Below, piece after piece: positions 1-7,211 of a stretch of 8,130 bases of DNA; position 1 is the first letter of the stretch, and the number at the start of each line of letters is the position of its first letter. The position numbers and the translations under genes are program-made. A model generated the notes under the pieces. It saw nothing but the letters and a program-made list of their open reading frames with translations, did not search any database and was not told where the DNA came from. The DNA comes from Dysgonomonas sp. (GTDB lineage: Bacteria > Bacteroidota > Bacteroidia > Bacteroidales > Dysgonomonadaceae), in contig DQAM01000048.1 in NCBI GenBank assembly GCA_003523545.1, positions 1 to 8,130 of the forward strand, in the 5' to 3' direction.

Positions 1-287
1 CGCTCTTCCAAACGATAAGCTTCTTCTTTATTCAAATGAACATCCGGTAAATCTTCAACAATTACGACTTGTATCTCTTTGTCTGCCACGTCGGTAATAG
101 TTCCTCCCATTTCCGTAATAAAATCTTCCCATGGGGAGTCTAATACAGGTGTAGAAAGCTTTATTTTGTCTATATGAAATAATTCATTATTTGCCTCTAT
201 CTGTTGAGGTTTGGGCAAAAGATGATTTATCCCGGCAAAACTGCATAAGGATATAAAAAGGAATATAAATGAGAAATATATCTTCAT
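1..287 (-). CDS. Beta-N-acetylhexosaminidase (GH20 family), N-terminal fragment cut by the window edge
   Basis: Reading down from an ATG at 287-285 gives 95 complete codons with no stop before the window edge; the C-terminal part is outside. Residues 1-19 form a type I signal peptide (MKIYFSFIFLFISLCSFAG). The cysteine at 15 is preceded by ISL, a poor lipobox, so I predict a soluble periplasmic or exported enzyme, not a lipoprotein. The mature start, HLLPKPQQIE at about 22-31, followed by a beta-strand-rich stretch with KLSTP, VVIVEDLPDVHLNKEEAYRLE (split about residue 80), is typical of the small N-terminal domain (GH20b) preceding the GH20 barrel. GH20 enzymes remove terminal beta-GlcNAc or GalNAc by substrate-assisted catalysis; the catalytic Asp-Glu pair would lie beyond the fragment. 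It follows nanH after 210 bp on the same strand, fitting stepwise trimming of sialoglycans. The family call is fairly secure; exact substrate is unknown. Confidence 0.75.
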   Translation of the reverse strand, partial: MKIYFSFIFLFISLCSFAGINHLLPKPQQIEANNELFHIDKIKLSTPVLDSPWEDFITEMGGTITDVADKEIQVVIVEDLPDVHLNKEEAYRLEE

Positions 288-321
288 TTTATTTATTCAA
301 AATGTTCTTTTAAAATTTATA

Positions 322-333
322 ATTGCGCGCAAT
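322..333. promoter_or_regulatory. 12-bp perfect palindrome upstream of the hexosaminidase gene
   Basis: ATTGCGCGCAAT equals its own reverse complement. It is a GC-rich core in an otherwise very AT-rich leader, centred about 40 bp upstream of the hexosaminidase ATG at 287. The symmetry and position suit a binding site for a dimeric regulator, but no cognate regulator lies in the window and the motif occurs only once here. A function is inference only. Confidence 0.3.
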
Positions 334-348
334 CAGATAGATTTACAA

Positions 349-412
349 TTAGGGGCAAACCTATGTGTTTGCCCGATAATACTTACGGATAGACACGCAG
401 GTCTATCCCTAC
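349..412. repeat. REPIN-like unit: two related hairpins in inverted orientation
   Basis: Hairpin A (353-374) has stem GGGCAAAC / GTTTGCCC with loop CTATGT. Hairpin B (387-408) has stem GGATAGAC / GTCTATCC with loop ACGCAG. Both stems are perfect 8 bp with 6-nt loops, separated by 12 nt. Reading A on the minus strand gives loop ACATAG, which aligns to the loop ACGCAG of B, so the two copies are inverted relative to each other. The outer edges also match (TAGGG on the left, CCCTA on the right). Aligning 350-374 with the reverse complement of 387-411 gives 17 of 25 identities, and all eight differences are transitions; six of them form three compensated base-pair changes in the stem. This layout is that of REP/REPIN elements mobilised by RAYT transposases. 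It lies after nanH and before the hexosaminidase, where it could also affect mRNA ends. Confidence 0.65.
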
Positions 413-497
413 AACTAGATATCGCCGACAAACCGTTCGACAGGTCGCCAAGAGATGCATCCTTGATGTTTTGGTATTTTTAATATTATTACAAATC

Positions 498-2129
498 TCA
501 TTTCGAGAGTATTATATCAGTAAGTTTGATTGCCTGAAAAGTCATGTGGGCTGTACTACCTTCGTAGATAATTCCTACGGTTTCTTTGTCAATCATGGTC
601 AAGCATGAATATCCCCATCCGTGACCTTCGACCAGTAATAATTGATTAGCTTCAAGCCATGTATATCCTCCATCGAGACTTGCTTTTATGGTAATGTTTT
701 TACGTTCTTTAATTGTATTCGGATTCGAGAAAAGAAGAATATCTTTTCCCAATATATTGTCTTTTGCATCTACTTTTATCAGGCTTGCCATACAAACAGG
801 TTCCTGTAATGCCGTACGCGAAGATTCGTGCTCTTTCCATGTTTTACCTAAATCGGTAGTGGTATATACCGCACGGCTTCCGCCCCGATTATCACGCATG
901 TTGAGCATCAATACTCCCGGCTCAACCTCTGCCACCTGTGCTTCTGTTGTATTAGTACGGGCATGATTGTGTATGTGCCATGTTTTGCCGTGGTCTTTAC
1001 TGTAAATAATACCTGCATTGGGAATCCTGTCTGCCCCGATATACTGGCTGGCAAAAACAAGCGTGCCGTCTTCCATAGTTATACCGTTACCCGGCCCTTG
1101 CAAAAGAAAATACCACGAGGGGTCTTTTACCTGCGATGTTATATTGATTGGTTTCGACCAGGTTTTACCGTCATCATCACTTTTTGCCAAAACCAATTGA
1201 GCAGTTTTATTTACATCCATTCCCTGTTTGGAGTTAAACCAGGCTCGGCCGTTACCCATGCCGTGCGTCCACGCGGCTATCACCCAAATAGTTCCTGTGT
1301 TTTTATCGACCAGAATAGCGGGATCGCCGACTCCGTTCTGAGCTTTAGGAAGACCTCCGAATTCGTCAAAATTCATAACGAGGCGCATATCTTCCCATGT
1401 TTGTCCTCCGTCGGTACTTCTGCTTAGACCTACATCCACATACTCCTGCAAGTCCACACTGTTGTTATAACGCACATCATAAACAGCCAGCAATGTTCCT
1501 TTATTGGATGTTGCCAATCCCGGGATACGGTAAGCAGCTACACCGTCGTCGCCTGCATGGCGGACTCCTATCCCTAAATGGCGGTGTATATCTTTTGATT
1601 CACTGTTTTCAATCGAAATTGTTTTACCGTCTGCTTTAGCGTCAGTGATTCTTGCAGTCAGTGCAGATAGGATAGGGGTGTTCGGTTTCATCTCAATACT
1701 TACCCAGAAGTAATTAACTCCCGGAAACAGTTTTTGGTCTGCTTTAAGAGTAACTTTGTTGGTGATTTGAGTTACCTGAGATTTCTGAATAGAATAAGAC
1801 GTATTGGCAGCTTTCGTTTTACCTGGATTATCACGGGAAATATATTGAACGGGAGCATAAAAGGTCTTATCTTTCCTTTGCACATTTTCTGTCCCGCTAT
1901 AATAAAGCTTTAAAGACTGTATCTCTGACAGACGGATGTTTCCGTCCAGACTTACAGTTATTTCATCTAAAGTCCTGATATTTTCCGAATCGATCCGTAT
2001 ATAAAAAAGTACGTTATCTTGCCTGTCGATAAGAATAGGAATTTGAGGCTGTTTGATTTGAAGAATGTCTTGTGCCTGCAAGCTTAGTATTGTAAGCAAT
2101 AATGTGAAACAGAAAATCATTTTTCTCAT
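498..2129 (-). CDS. nanH: Exo-alpha-sialidase (neuraminidase), GH33
   Basis: The 543-residue product cleaves terminal alpha-linked sialic acids from glycoconjugates. Residues 1-19 are a type I signal peptide (cleavage near SLQA-Q), with no lipobox, so it is exported to the periplasm or beyond. Residues about 25-175 form the N-terminal BNR-associated beta-sandwich common in Bacteroidota sialidases and implicated in sialoglycan binding in Tannerella NanH. The six-bladed propeller follows, with YRIP at 200-203 and five Asp boxes whose tryptophans are W245, W324, W384, W431 and W491. Spacing against Clostridium NanI identifies the active site: arginine triad R201, R412, R476; extra R220; acid/base D226; nucleophile Y507 with partner E396. 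No key residue is missing. Start ATG at 2129 puts the signal peptide in place; M4 is a possible alternative. It is 136 bp after nanU, with a hairpin and possible promoter between, so it may be expressed partly independently of nanOU. Confidence 0.95.
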   Translation of the reverse strand: MRKMIFCFTLLLTILSLQAQDILQIKQPQIPILIDRQDNVLFYIRIDSENIRTLDEITVSLDGNIRLSEIQSLKLYYSGTENVQRKDKTFYAPVQYISRDNPGKTKAANTSYSIQKSQVTQITNKVTLKADQKLFPGVNYFWVSIEMKPNTPILSALTARITDAKADGKTISIENSESKDIHRHLGIGVRHAGDDGVAAYRIPGLATSNKGTLLAVYDVRYNNSVDLQEYVDVGLSRSTDGGQTWEDMRLVMNFDEFGGLPKAQNGVGDPAILVDKNTGTIWVIAAWTHGMGNGRAWFNSKQGMDVNKTAQLVLAKSDDDGKTWSKPINITSQVKDPSWYFLLQGPGNGITMEDGTLVFASQYIGADRIPNAGIIYSKDHGKTWHIHNHARTNTTEAQVAEVEPGVLMLNMRDNRGGSRAVYTTTDLGKTWKEHESSRTALQEPVCMASLIKVDAKDNILGKDILLFSNPNTIKERKNITIKASLDGGYTWLEANQLLLVEGHGWGYSCLTMIDKETVGIIYEGSTAHMTFQAIKLTDIILSK

Positions 2130-2219
2130 AAATCGGGATATTAGTTAGATTCCGGACAATTAATAATTGGATTATGTAAATATAGTGATTAGATACATTA
2201 TATTATAATTAAGGTTTAA

Positions 2220-2247
2220 ACAGTCTGAGCAAAAATACTCAGACTGT
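2220..2247 (-). terminator. Perfect inverted repeat after nanU: weak terminator, attenuator or operator
   Basis: ACAGTCTGAG (2220-2229) and CTCAGACTGT (2238-2247) are exact reverse complements, giving a 10-bp stem with an 8-nt loop, 18 nt after the nanU stop codon (2266-2268). On the minus strand the stem is followed by only TTT and then AAACC, so the U-tract is poor for an intrinsic terminator. It could reduce read-through into nanH, protect the 3' end of a nanOU message, or act as a DNA operator, since the loop is itself a promoter-like element. Confidence 0.55.
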
Positions 2248-2261
2248 CTTTCAACCTGAAA
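2230..2261 (-). promoter_or_regulatory. Candidate Bacteroidota promoter for nanH
   Basis: On the minus strand, 2237-2230 reads TATTTTTG, an exact match to the Bacteroides -7 consensus TAnnTTTG. Twenty bases upstream, 2261-2258 reads TTTC, three of four matches to the -33 element TTTG. Transcription would begin near 2220-2225, giving a leader of about 90-95 nt before the nanH ATG. The -7 element sits exactly in the loop between the two arms of the inverted repeat at 2220-2247. The motif is short and the region AT-rich, so a chance match is possible. Confidence 0.3.
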
Positions 2262-2265
2262 TGAT

Positions 2266-3876
2266 TTAGTAACCCGGAGTCTGGGTCAAATCCGGATCTT
2301 TATTTATCATAGCAGTTTCTATCGGGAATAGTATTTTATGTGCTTCCGTCGCCTCATTGAGTATCGGCTCGTTAGATTCCACATTACCTTCCGGAACGAA
2401 TACCAATGGTTTACCTCCTTTGGTTAATGTCATGCGTCTGACATCCCACCATCTTTGTCCCTCGCATACAAACTCTTTGTCCTTTTCTTTCAATATGGCC
2501 AGTTCATTAGTGGTAAAATCTGAGTTCCTGTATCCGTATTTACTTTCATCCCAGTTGTCTCCATAAGCTCTCTGCCTCACAATATTTATATATTTGGCCG
2601 GATCTCCTCCCTGGAAATTTTCAACCTCGGCGAGCGCAAGATAAACCCATGCTAATCTGTACCATATTTCATCACCTGCATATACACGTTCATTTTTATC
2701 CTTATTGTAAATACCCAGATTTTTTCTCAATATAAGGCCGGCTAATTCTTTGGTATCTTTATTATAGACAGATAAGAACGTTGCATCTCTTCGAGCATCC
2801 TCTTTATCATAATTCAGGAACATTTGTTTTTTATACTCAACGCGCAACTGTCCGCTCGACATTACATTCAAAGTGTCGTTATCGGTTACACGCCCGTTCT
2901 CATATACCCAGGCATTGTTGAAACGGCTGGTAGTCCAGTTATAGACGAAAAGCCCGGCATTATTTCCATGTGAACTGTTATTATTTCCATATTTCTCTCC
3001 TTCGGGATACCGGATCGCCATAATTACTTCCTCATGTCCTAATTTGGTAGGATCGGCATTGTATACGTCTCCAAATTCTGGTAGGAGACTCAAACCATAA
3101 TTGGTAGTCAGGCTGAGGAGGTGTTTTTTTGCAACATCTATATCTGCCGGATTTGCCGTATCATCCAAAGTGGTTACTTTGGCCGTCCACAGGTAAACAT
3201 CAGCAGTTAAAGCCTCAGTTGCAGCTTTCGACCAGGTTGACTTTTGCCTATCGAAAGAATGGTCGTCTCCGAAATTATCCAATGATTTTTGAAGGTCTTC
3301 TTTGATTTGTTTCATTACGACAGAAGCATTGGCACGCCCTTCATAAAGTTCTTCAGGCGTTACAACTCCGTTTACAACCTTAGCGACTAACTGTAACGGG
3401 CAGCTGCCATACATACGATACAGGTCGAAATACCAGAATGCACGCATCCCGTAAGCCTGTGCCAGCAATTTCTTCTTTTTATCTTCCGGTAAAATGGTGC
3501 TTTCTTCAGTTCTTTGAATAAACAGATTGATATTGGTAATTCGTCCGTAAATATCTCCCCATCCGGTTATTCCTGTCTGACCAGAATGTAAGGATTGATT
3601 AGCCAAAACCCCGTAATTCAATGATTCACCACCTATAGAAGAGCCGGTTTTTATGGAACCTCCGCGAGCTTCACCAAGTTCGAATATATGCAGCCAGCTT
3701 CTTTTTCTCAGGTCGGATCGTAATCCTATCATGTAATTATCGAAATGCGCTTCTGTCTTCCAATAGGATTCGCTCCCGTAAAAATCCAACGGAACTTCAT
3801 CGAGATCGCATGCCGTGAAAAACAGCGAAAATGCCCCAATGGCTAATCCTTTTATAAGTGATTTTATTGATTTCAT
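2266..3876 (-). CDS. nanU: SusD/RagB-family surface lipoprotein, predicted sialic acid-binding partner of NanO
   Basis: The 536-residue protein is the glycan-binding lid of a SusCD importer. A lipoprotein signal peptide ends in the lipobox FTAC with Cys23 as the lipidated residue. The next residues, DLDE, are acidic, resembling the lipoprotein export signals that send Bacteroidota lipoproteins to the cell surface. Family hallmarks are the helical TPR-type region around RAFWYFDLYRMYG (145-157), the segment ILKEKDKEFVCEGQRWWDVRR (split around residue 470; 461-481), and the C-terminal ILFPIETAMINKDPDL ending TPGY. Length is usual for SusD proteins. It begins 26 bp after the nanO stop codon, the standard SusC-SusD order. 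Sialic acid specificity comes from the flanking nanH and nanE, not from residues I can identify; NanU of B. fragilis and T. forsythia is the model. The family call is certain, the ligand inferred. Confidence 0.9.
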   Translation of the reverse strand: MKSIKSLIKGLAIGAFSLFFTACDLDEVPLDFYGSESYWKTEAHFDNYMIGLRSDLRKRSWLHIFELGEARGGSIKTGSSIGGESLNYGVLANQSLHSGQTGITGWGDIYGRITNINLFIQRTEESTILPEDKKKKLLAQAYGMRAFWYFDLYRMYGSCPLQLVAKVVNGVVTPEELYEGRANASVVMKQIKEDLQKSLDNFGDDHSFDRQKSTWSKAATEALTADVYLWTAKVTTLDDTANPADIDVAKKHLLSLTTNYGLSLLPEFGDVYNADPTKLGHEEVIMAIRYPEGEKYGNNNSSHGNNAGLFVYNWTTSRFNNAWVYENGRVTDNDTLNVMSSGQLRVEYKKQMFLNYDKEDARRDATFLSVYNKDTKELAGLILRKNLGIYNKDKNERVYAGDEIWYRLAWVYLALAEVENFQGGDPAKYINIVRQRAYGDNWDESKYGYRNSDFTTNELAILKEKDKEFVCEGQRWWDVRRMTLTKGGKPLVFVPEGNVESNEPILNEATEAHKILFPIETAMINKDPDLTQTPGY

Positions 3877-3902
3877 AATTGTAGTGTTTTTTTTAATAAA
3901 TA
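3877..3902 (-). promoter_or_regulatory. A-rich translation leader of nanU
   Basis: The 26-bp nanO-nanU spacer, read on the minus strand, contains a run of eight A (3894-3887) and no Shine-Dalgarno-like GGAGG. A-rich, SD-less leaders are characteristic of translation initiation in Bacteroidota. The short spacing without a hairpin supports co-transcription with nanO. Confidence 0.45.
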
Positions 3903-6900
3903 TTAGAAAGTAACATTCAAACCAAATATGAGTGTTCTTGGTAATGCATATCCGGCTCCTGCATCTGTAACTTCAGGCGAAGCGACAGTATTTTTCTTTG
4001 ATGTCCAATATCCCAGGTTTTGCCCTGTAACGCTTACGCTTACTGCCTGCATCTCTAATTTGTTTGCAATAGATTTAGGCAGCTGATAGCTTAATGACAC
4101 TTCGCGGAAAGCCAGATAATTTCCTTTTTGAGCAAACATGGTTGACGGCATGTTGTAGTTTGCCTTACCGTTTTGGTCGGCCCATAAAAAGCGGGGATAT
4201 TTTGCATCAGGATTATCTTCTGTCCATGTATCGAATACATCTGTAGTCATATTATACGTACCCTGCATATTTCCTAAAAACCAGGGAAGTTTAGATCCTG
4301 CATTTGATTGGTATATCCAGTAATCCATAGCAAAGTCGAAACGGGCGTGTAAGGTTAAACCTTTCCATGATAATTGCGTATTGAAACCTCCTGTCCAGCG
4401 TGGAATCCTGTTTCCCACAAGCACTTTGTCATATTGGTCTATTATATCGTCACCGTTCACATCAAACCATTTTACATCGCCCGGCTGTATAGGAAGATTA
4501 CTTTTCTTAGCTTTCTCTGATTCCGGTAGAGCAGCCCAAGCATCTGGTCCGTAAAGCTTTTGCGCATTAGTCCCGTTGGTCTGAACAACCAGGTTGCCGG
4601 GTATTTCATCGTATGATTTATAAATACCATCAGCCTGATATAAAACTAATTGCTGGGTTTCGTATCCTTCCTGATAGCCTCCTACCCATATTTTTTCATA
4701 TTTACCGTCCGGCAATAATTTTCCCGTATAAATCTCGACAGCATCCTGGCGGTTTCTTTCCAAACCGTTAAAAGGAAGCTTCTTGACTTCATTCTTGTTG
4801 TAGGCGAAGTTAAGCGAAGCATTCCAGTTCCAGTCTTTCGTCTGGATAATGTCGGCTCCAAATTCCATTTCCACACCTCTGTTCTGGAGATTTCCGTTAT
4901 TCGTCAAACTGGAAGAAAATCCGGTAGAAGTGGGGAAGCTTACATTCGAGTGTTTGTCCGAAGTCAGGCGGTTGTAATAGGTAAACGACCCTCTTAGGCG
5001 ATGATCCAGAAAATGTGTCTCCAAACCGACTTCAAATGTTTTTGTTTTCTCCCATTTCAGGTTGGGCAAGGGAAGTTTGCCAACAAGATATCCTGTCTGG
5101 CCGTCGTATTTAACAGTCTCATATGAGCCTTGAACCTGGTACGTGCTGATACCCGAAGCATTACCGTTAACACCGTAACTCAAACGTACTTTTCCATAAG
5201 ACAGCTTTATCCTGTCGTTCAATTGTTCCATGAAGCTTTCCCTGCTGAATATCCATCCGGCTGATACACCCGGAAAGAATCCCCAACGGTTATTTTTATG
5301 TATGGTCGAATAACCGTCTTTTCTGAATACCGCATTCAACAGGTATCGATCTTTGTAATCATAAGATATATTCCCGAAATAGGAGAAGATTTTTCTTCTT
5401 TGGTGTTCTGTATCAATCGATCTCATATTTGCACCTGGATCGGTCAATCCCAAATCCCCAAAGTCATCTGTCGGTGCGCCCGAACCCGAAGCTTTAATAA
5501 AACGGGTATAAGTATTATAAAACTCGGTACCGACCAATGCAGTTACATTATGATCTTCGGCAATGCGTCTGTTGAAATTCAAAACTGCATTGTAGGTCTG
5601 ATCGTATGTCCTGTGGAATTCTGCTTTACTCTCGCGCTTCCTCTGAAATACGCCTTGGGGAGATTCGTAATCTTTGGTAAAACTTTCGAGATACTGATCA
5701 CTATAATACCAGTTCATAGAAGCTCTTAAATATAGACCTTTCATAAAATCTATTTGCAATGCCTGCGTCATAGAGAATTTCTCCGATTCATTGTCTACCT
5801 GCCATTTATCGGGTTGATAGTTTTGGTTGCCGTCTGCGGAACTGGGGCCTAACAAAGCATTCCCATCTTCATCATAATAACGTACTGTAGGGGGTACGGA
5901 GAGTATGCGTCCGAAGTAATGCGCTTCACTTCCCTGAGATCCCGGTAATTTCTGCCATTCAGCTTTAGTGAAATTGAATCTGGATTCAGATTTCAGCCAT
6001 CTCGTGATTTTATAATCACCGTTAAATGTGAAATTGTAACGTTTGTAGAAAGATTTGATAGGCACACCTTCTGAATGATTGTATCCTAACCCGGCATAAT
6101 AGGAACCCTTGTCGTTTCCTCCCGACATATTCACATTATAATCTTGCGAAATTGCGGGATTATTAAAGTTTGTTTTTGTCGGATCGGTATTTTTAAAAAT
6201 AAGAGTCTTTTCAGGATCGAGCGGGTCGATCATTGTTTCCCATCCTTTTCCCAGTAACCACTCATTCTCAGAATCCAGATACATGGTGCTCCAAGGTGAT
6301 TTGCCGTATGTATTGCCGGTACCATAAGGGCGTTGTGCCGTTAAGTCATTAGGACCGTAACCCAGTTCGTTTGCACCTTGTACAGCCAGACGCTGCCAAT
6401 ACAGGTAATCCCGTGCTCCTACAAATTTGTAAGGAGAATTCAGATAATTCAGACCGACTTTTGCTTTAAAGTTTATCTGGGCTTTGCCGCTCTTACCTGT
6501 CTTTGTTGTTATCAGTACTACGCCGTTGCTGGCACGTGCCCCATAGATAGCTGTTGCTCCTGCATCTTTCAATACATCCATAGACTCGATATCTTCCGGG
6601 TTTATATCACTCATACTGGGACGTATCTGACCGTCTACCACTACCAAAGGAGATCCTGTGCCATTGAGATTTGTACCGCCACGCAGTATAATTGTAGGAG
6701 TCGCTCCCGGATCACCGGAGGCTTGGGTAACCCTCAGTCCGGCCACAGCCCCGGATAAGGCTTGCGCAGGATTCGAAAACAAACCTACTTCGAATGTTTC
6801 ATTATCTACTTTAGATATAGAAGATGTAACCTTGCTTCGTAACTGCGTACCTGAGTATCCTGTTACTACTATCTCGTCCAAAACTTTAGAGTCTTCCTCC

Positions 6901-7175
6901 AAAACAAGATCGAGATGAGAACGGTTTCCGACGTTAATGGATTGGGTTTTATACCCCATAAATTTAATAATCAGCTTATTATTGCCTGATAATCCGAGAG
7001 AAAAACGACCGTCTATATCGGTGAAGGTTCCATTAGTGGTATTTTCTTCTGATACTGCCGCACCAACTATAGGCTCGCCGTTTGTATCGACCACTAACCC
7101 GGTAATCTGTTTCGTTTGTGCATTGATCTGTATAGATAAGCACAAAGCGAATAATAAAAGGAAAAAGTTTTTCAT
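3903..7175 (-). CDS. nanO: SusC-like TonB-dependent outer-membrane transporter, predicted sialic acid importer
   Basis: The 1090-residue protein is the outer-membrane barrel that imports ligand with energy from TonB. Residues 1-20 are a type I signal peptide ending INAQ. Residues about 23-93 are the carboxypeptidase-regulatory-like beta domain (ITGLVVDTNGEPIVGAAV, GTFTDIDGRFSL). The TonB box LDEIVVTGY is at 99-107, followed by the plug at about 113-228 with the SusC signature VVVDG (178-182), DINPEDIESMDVLKDAGA (190-207) and AIYGARASNGVVLITTK (209-225). The remainder is the 22-strand barrel, ending in the aromatic residue F in NVTF as barrel proteins do. A calcium-loop-like DVNGDDIID is at 905-913. 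There is no N-terminal STN domain, so it is not a signalling transducer for an anti-sigma factor. It lies 36 bp after nanE and 26 bp before nanU, indicating one operon. Transporter family is certain; sialic acid as substrate is inferred from neighbours. Confidence 0.92.
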   Translation of the reverse strand: MKNFFLLLFALCLSIQINAQTKQITGLVVDTNGEPIVGAAVSEENTTNGTFTDIDGRFSLGLSGNNKLIIKFMGYKTQSINVGNRSHLDLVLEEDSKVLDEIVVTGYSGTQLRSKVTSSISKVDNETFEVGLFSNPAQALSGAVAGLRVTQASGDPGATPTIILRGGTNLNGTGSPLVVVDGQIRPSMSDINPEDIESMDVLKDAGATAIYGARASNGVVLITTKTGKSGKAQINFKAKVGLNYLNSPYKFVGARDYLYWQRLAVQGANELGYGPNDLTAQRPYGTGNTYGKSPWSTMYLDSENEWLLGKGWETMIDPLDPEKTLIFKNTDPTKTNFNNPAISQDYNVNMSGGNDKGSYYAGLGYNHSEGVPIKSFYKRYNFTFNGDYKITRWLKSESRFNFTKAEWQKLPGSQGSEAHYFGRILSVPPTVRYYDEDGNALLGPSSADGNQNYQPDKWQVDNESEKFSMTQALQIDFMKGLYLRASMNWYYSDQYLESFTKDYESPQGVFQRKRESKAEFHRTYDQTYNAVLNFNRRIAEDHNVTALVGTEFYNTYTRFIKASGSGAPTDDFGDLGLTDPGANMRSIDTEHQRRKIFSYFGNISYDYKDRYLLNAVFRKDGYSTIHKNNRWGFFPGVSAGWIFSRESFMEQLNDRIKLSYGKVRLSYGVNGNASGISTYQVQGSYETVKYDGQTGYLVGKLPLPNLKWEKTKTFEVGLETHFLDHRLRGSFTYYNRLTSDKHSNVSFPTSTGFSSSLTNNGNLQNRGVEMEFGADIIQTKDWNWNASLNFAYNKNEVKKLPFNGLERNRQDAVEIYTGKLLPDGKYEKIWVGGYQEGYETQQLVLYQADGIYKSYDEIPGNLVVQTNGTNAQKLYGPDAWAALPESEKAKKSNLPIQPGDVKWFDVNGDDIIDQYDKVLVGNRIPRWTGGFNTQLSWKGLTLHARFDFAMDYWIYQSNAGSKLPWFLGNMQGTYNMTTDVFDTWTEDNPDAKYPRFLWADQNGKANYNMPSTMFAQKGNYLAFREVSLSYQLPKSIANKLEMQAVSVSVTGQNLGYWTSKKNTVASPEVTDAGAGYALPRTLIFGLNVTF

Positions 7176-7211
7176 AAGGTATTCAATAGTTAAATGTTAA
7201 AAACTGAGAAG

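Noticed and set aside
356..363. Exact TAnnTTTG match (TAGGTTTG on the minus strand) as a promoter for the hexosaminidase
   Set aside because: It is part of hairpin A of the repeat unit, and no TTTG-like -33 element lies at suitable spacing upstream. The match is probably a by-product of the repeat.
425..449. A third degenerate repeat copy in the stretch with two CGACA motifs and GGTCGCC
   Set aside because: The arms do not form an uninterrupted stem and it does not align to the two clear hairpins without several gaps.
449..465. Imperfect palindrome around GATGCATC after nanH
   Set aside because: It needs a bulge and leaves almost no loop, with no T-run after it, so it is not convincing as a terminator or an operator.
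963..1427. A 154-codon plus-strand open frame opposite nanH
   Set aside because: It is antisense to catalytic sialidase sequence and resembles no family. Coding-strand composition explains it.
2177..2184. TATATTTA on the minus strand as a nanH -7 element
   Set aside because: It has a mismatch at the final G and no good -33 partner. The exact match at 2230-2237 is a better candidate.
5298..5729. A 143-codon plus-strand open frame opposite nanO
   Set aside because: It is antisense to conserved SusC barrel sequence, with no leader or domain to support it.
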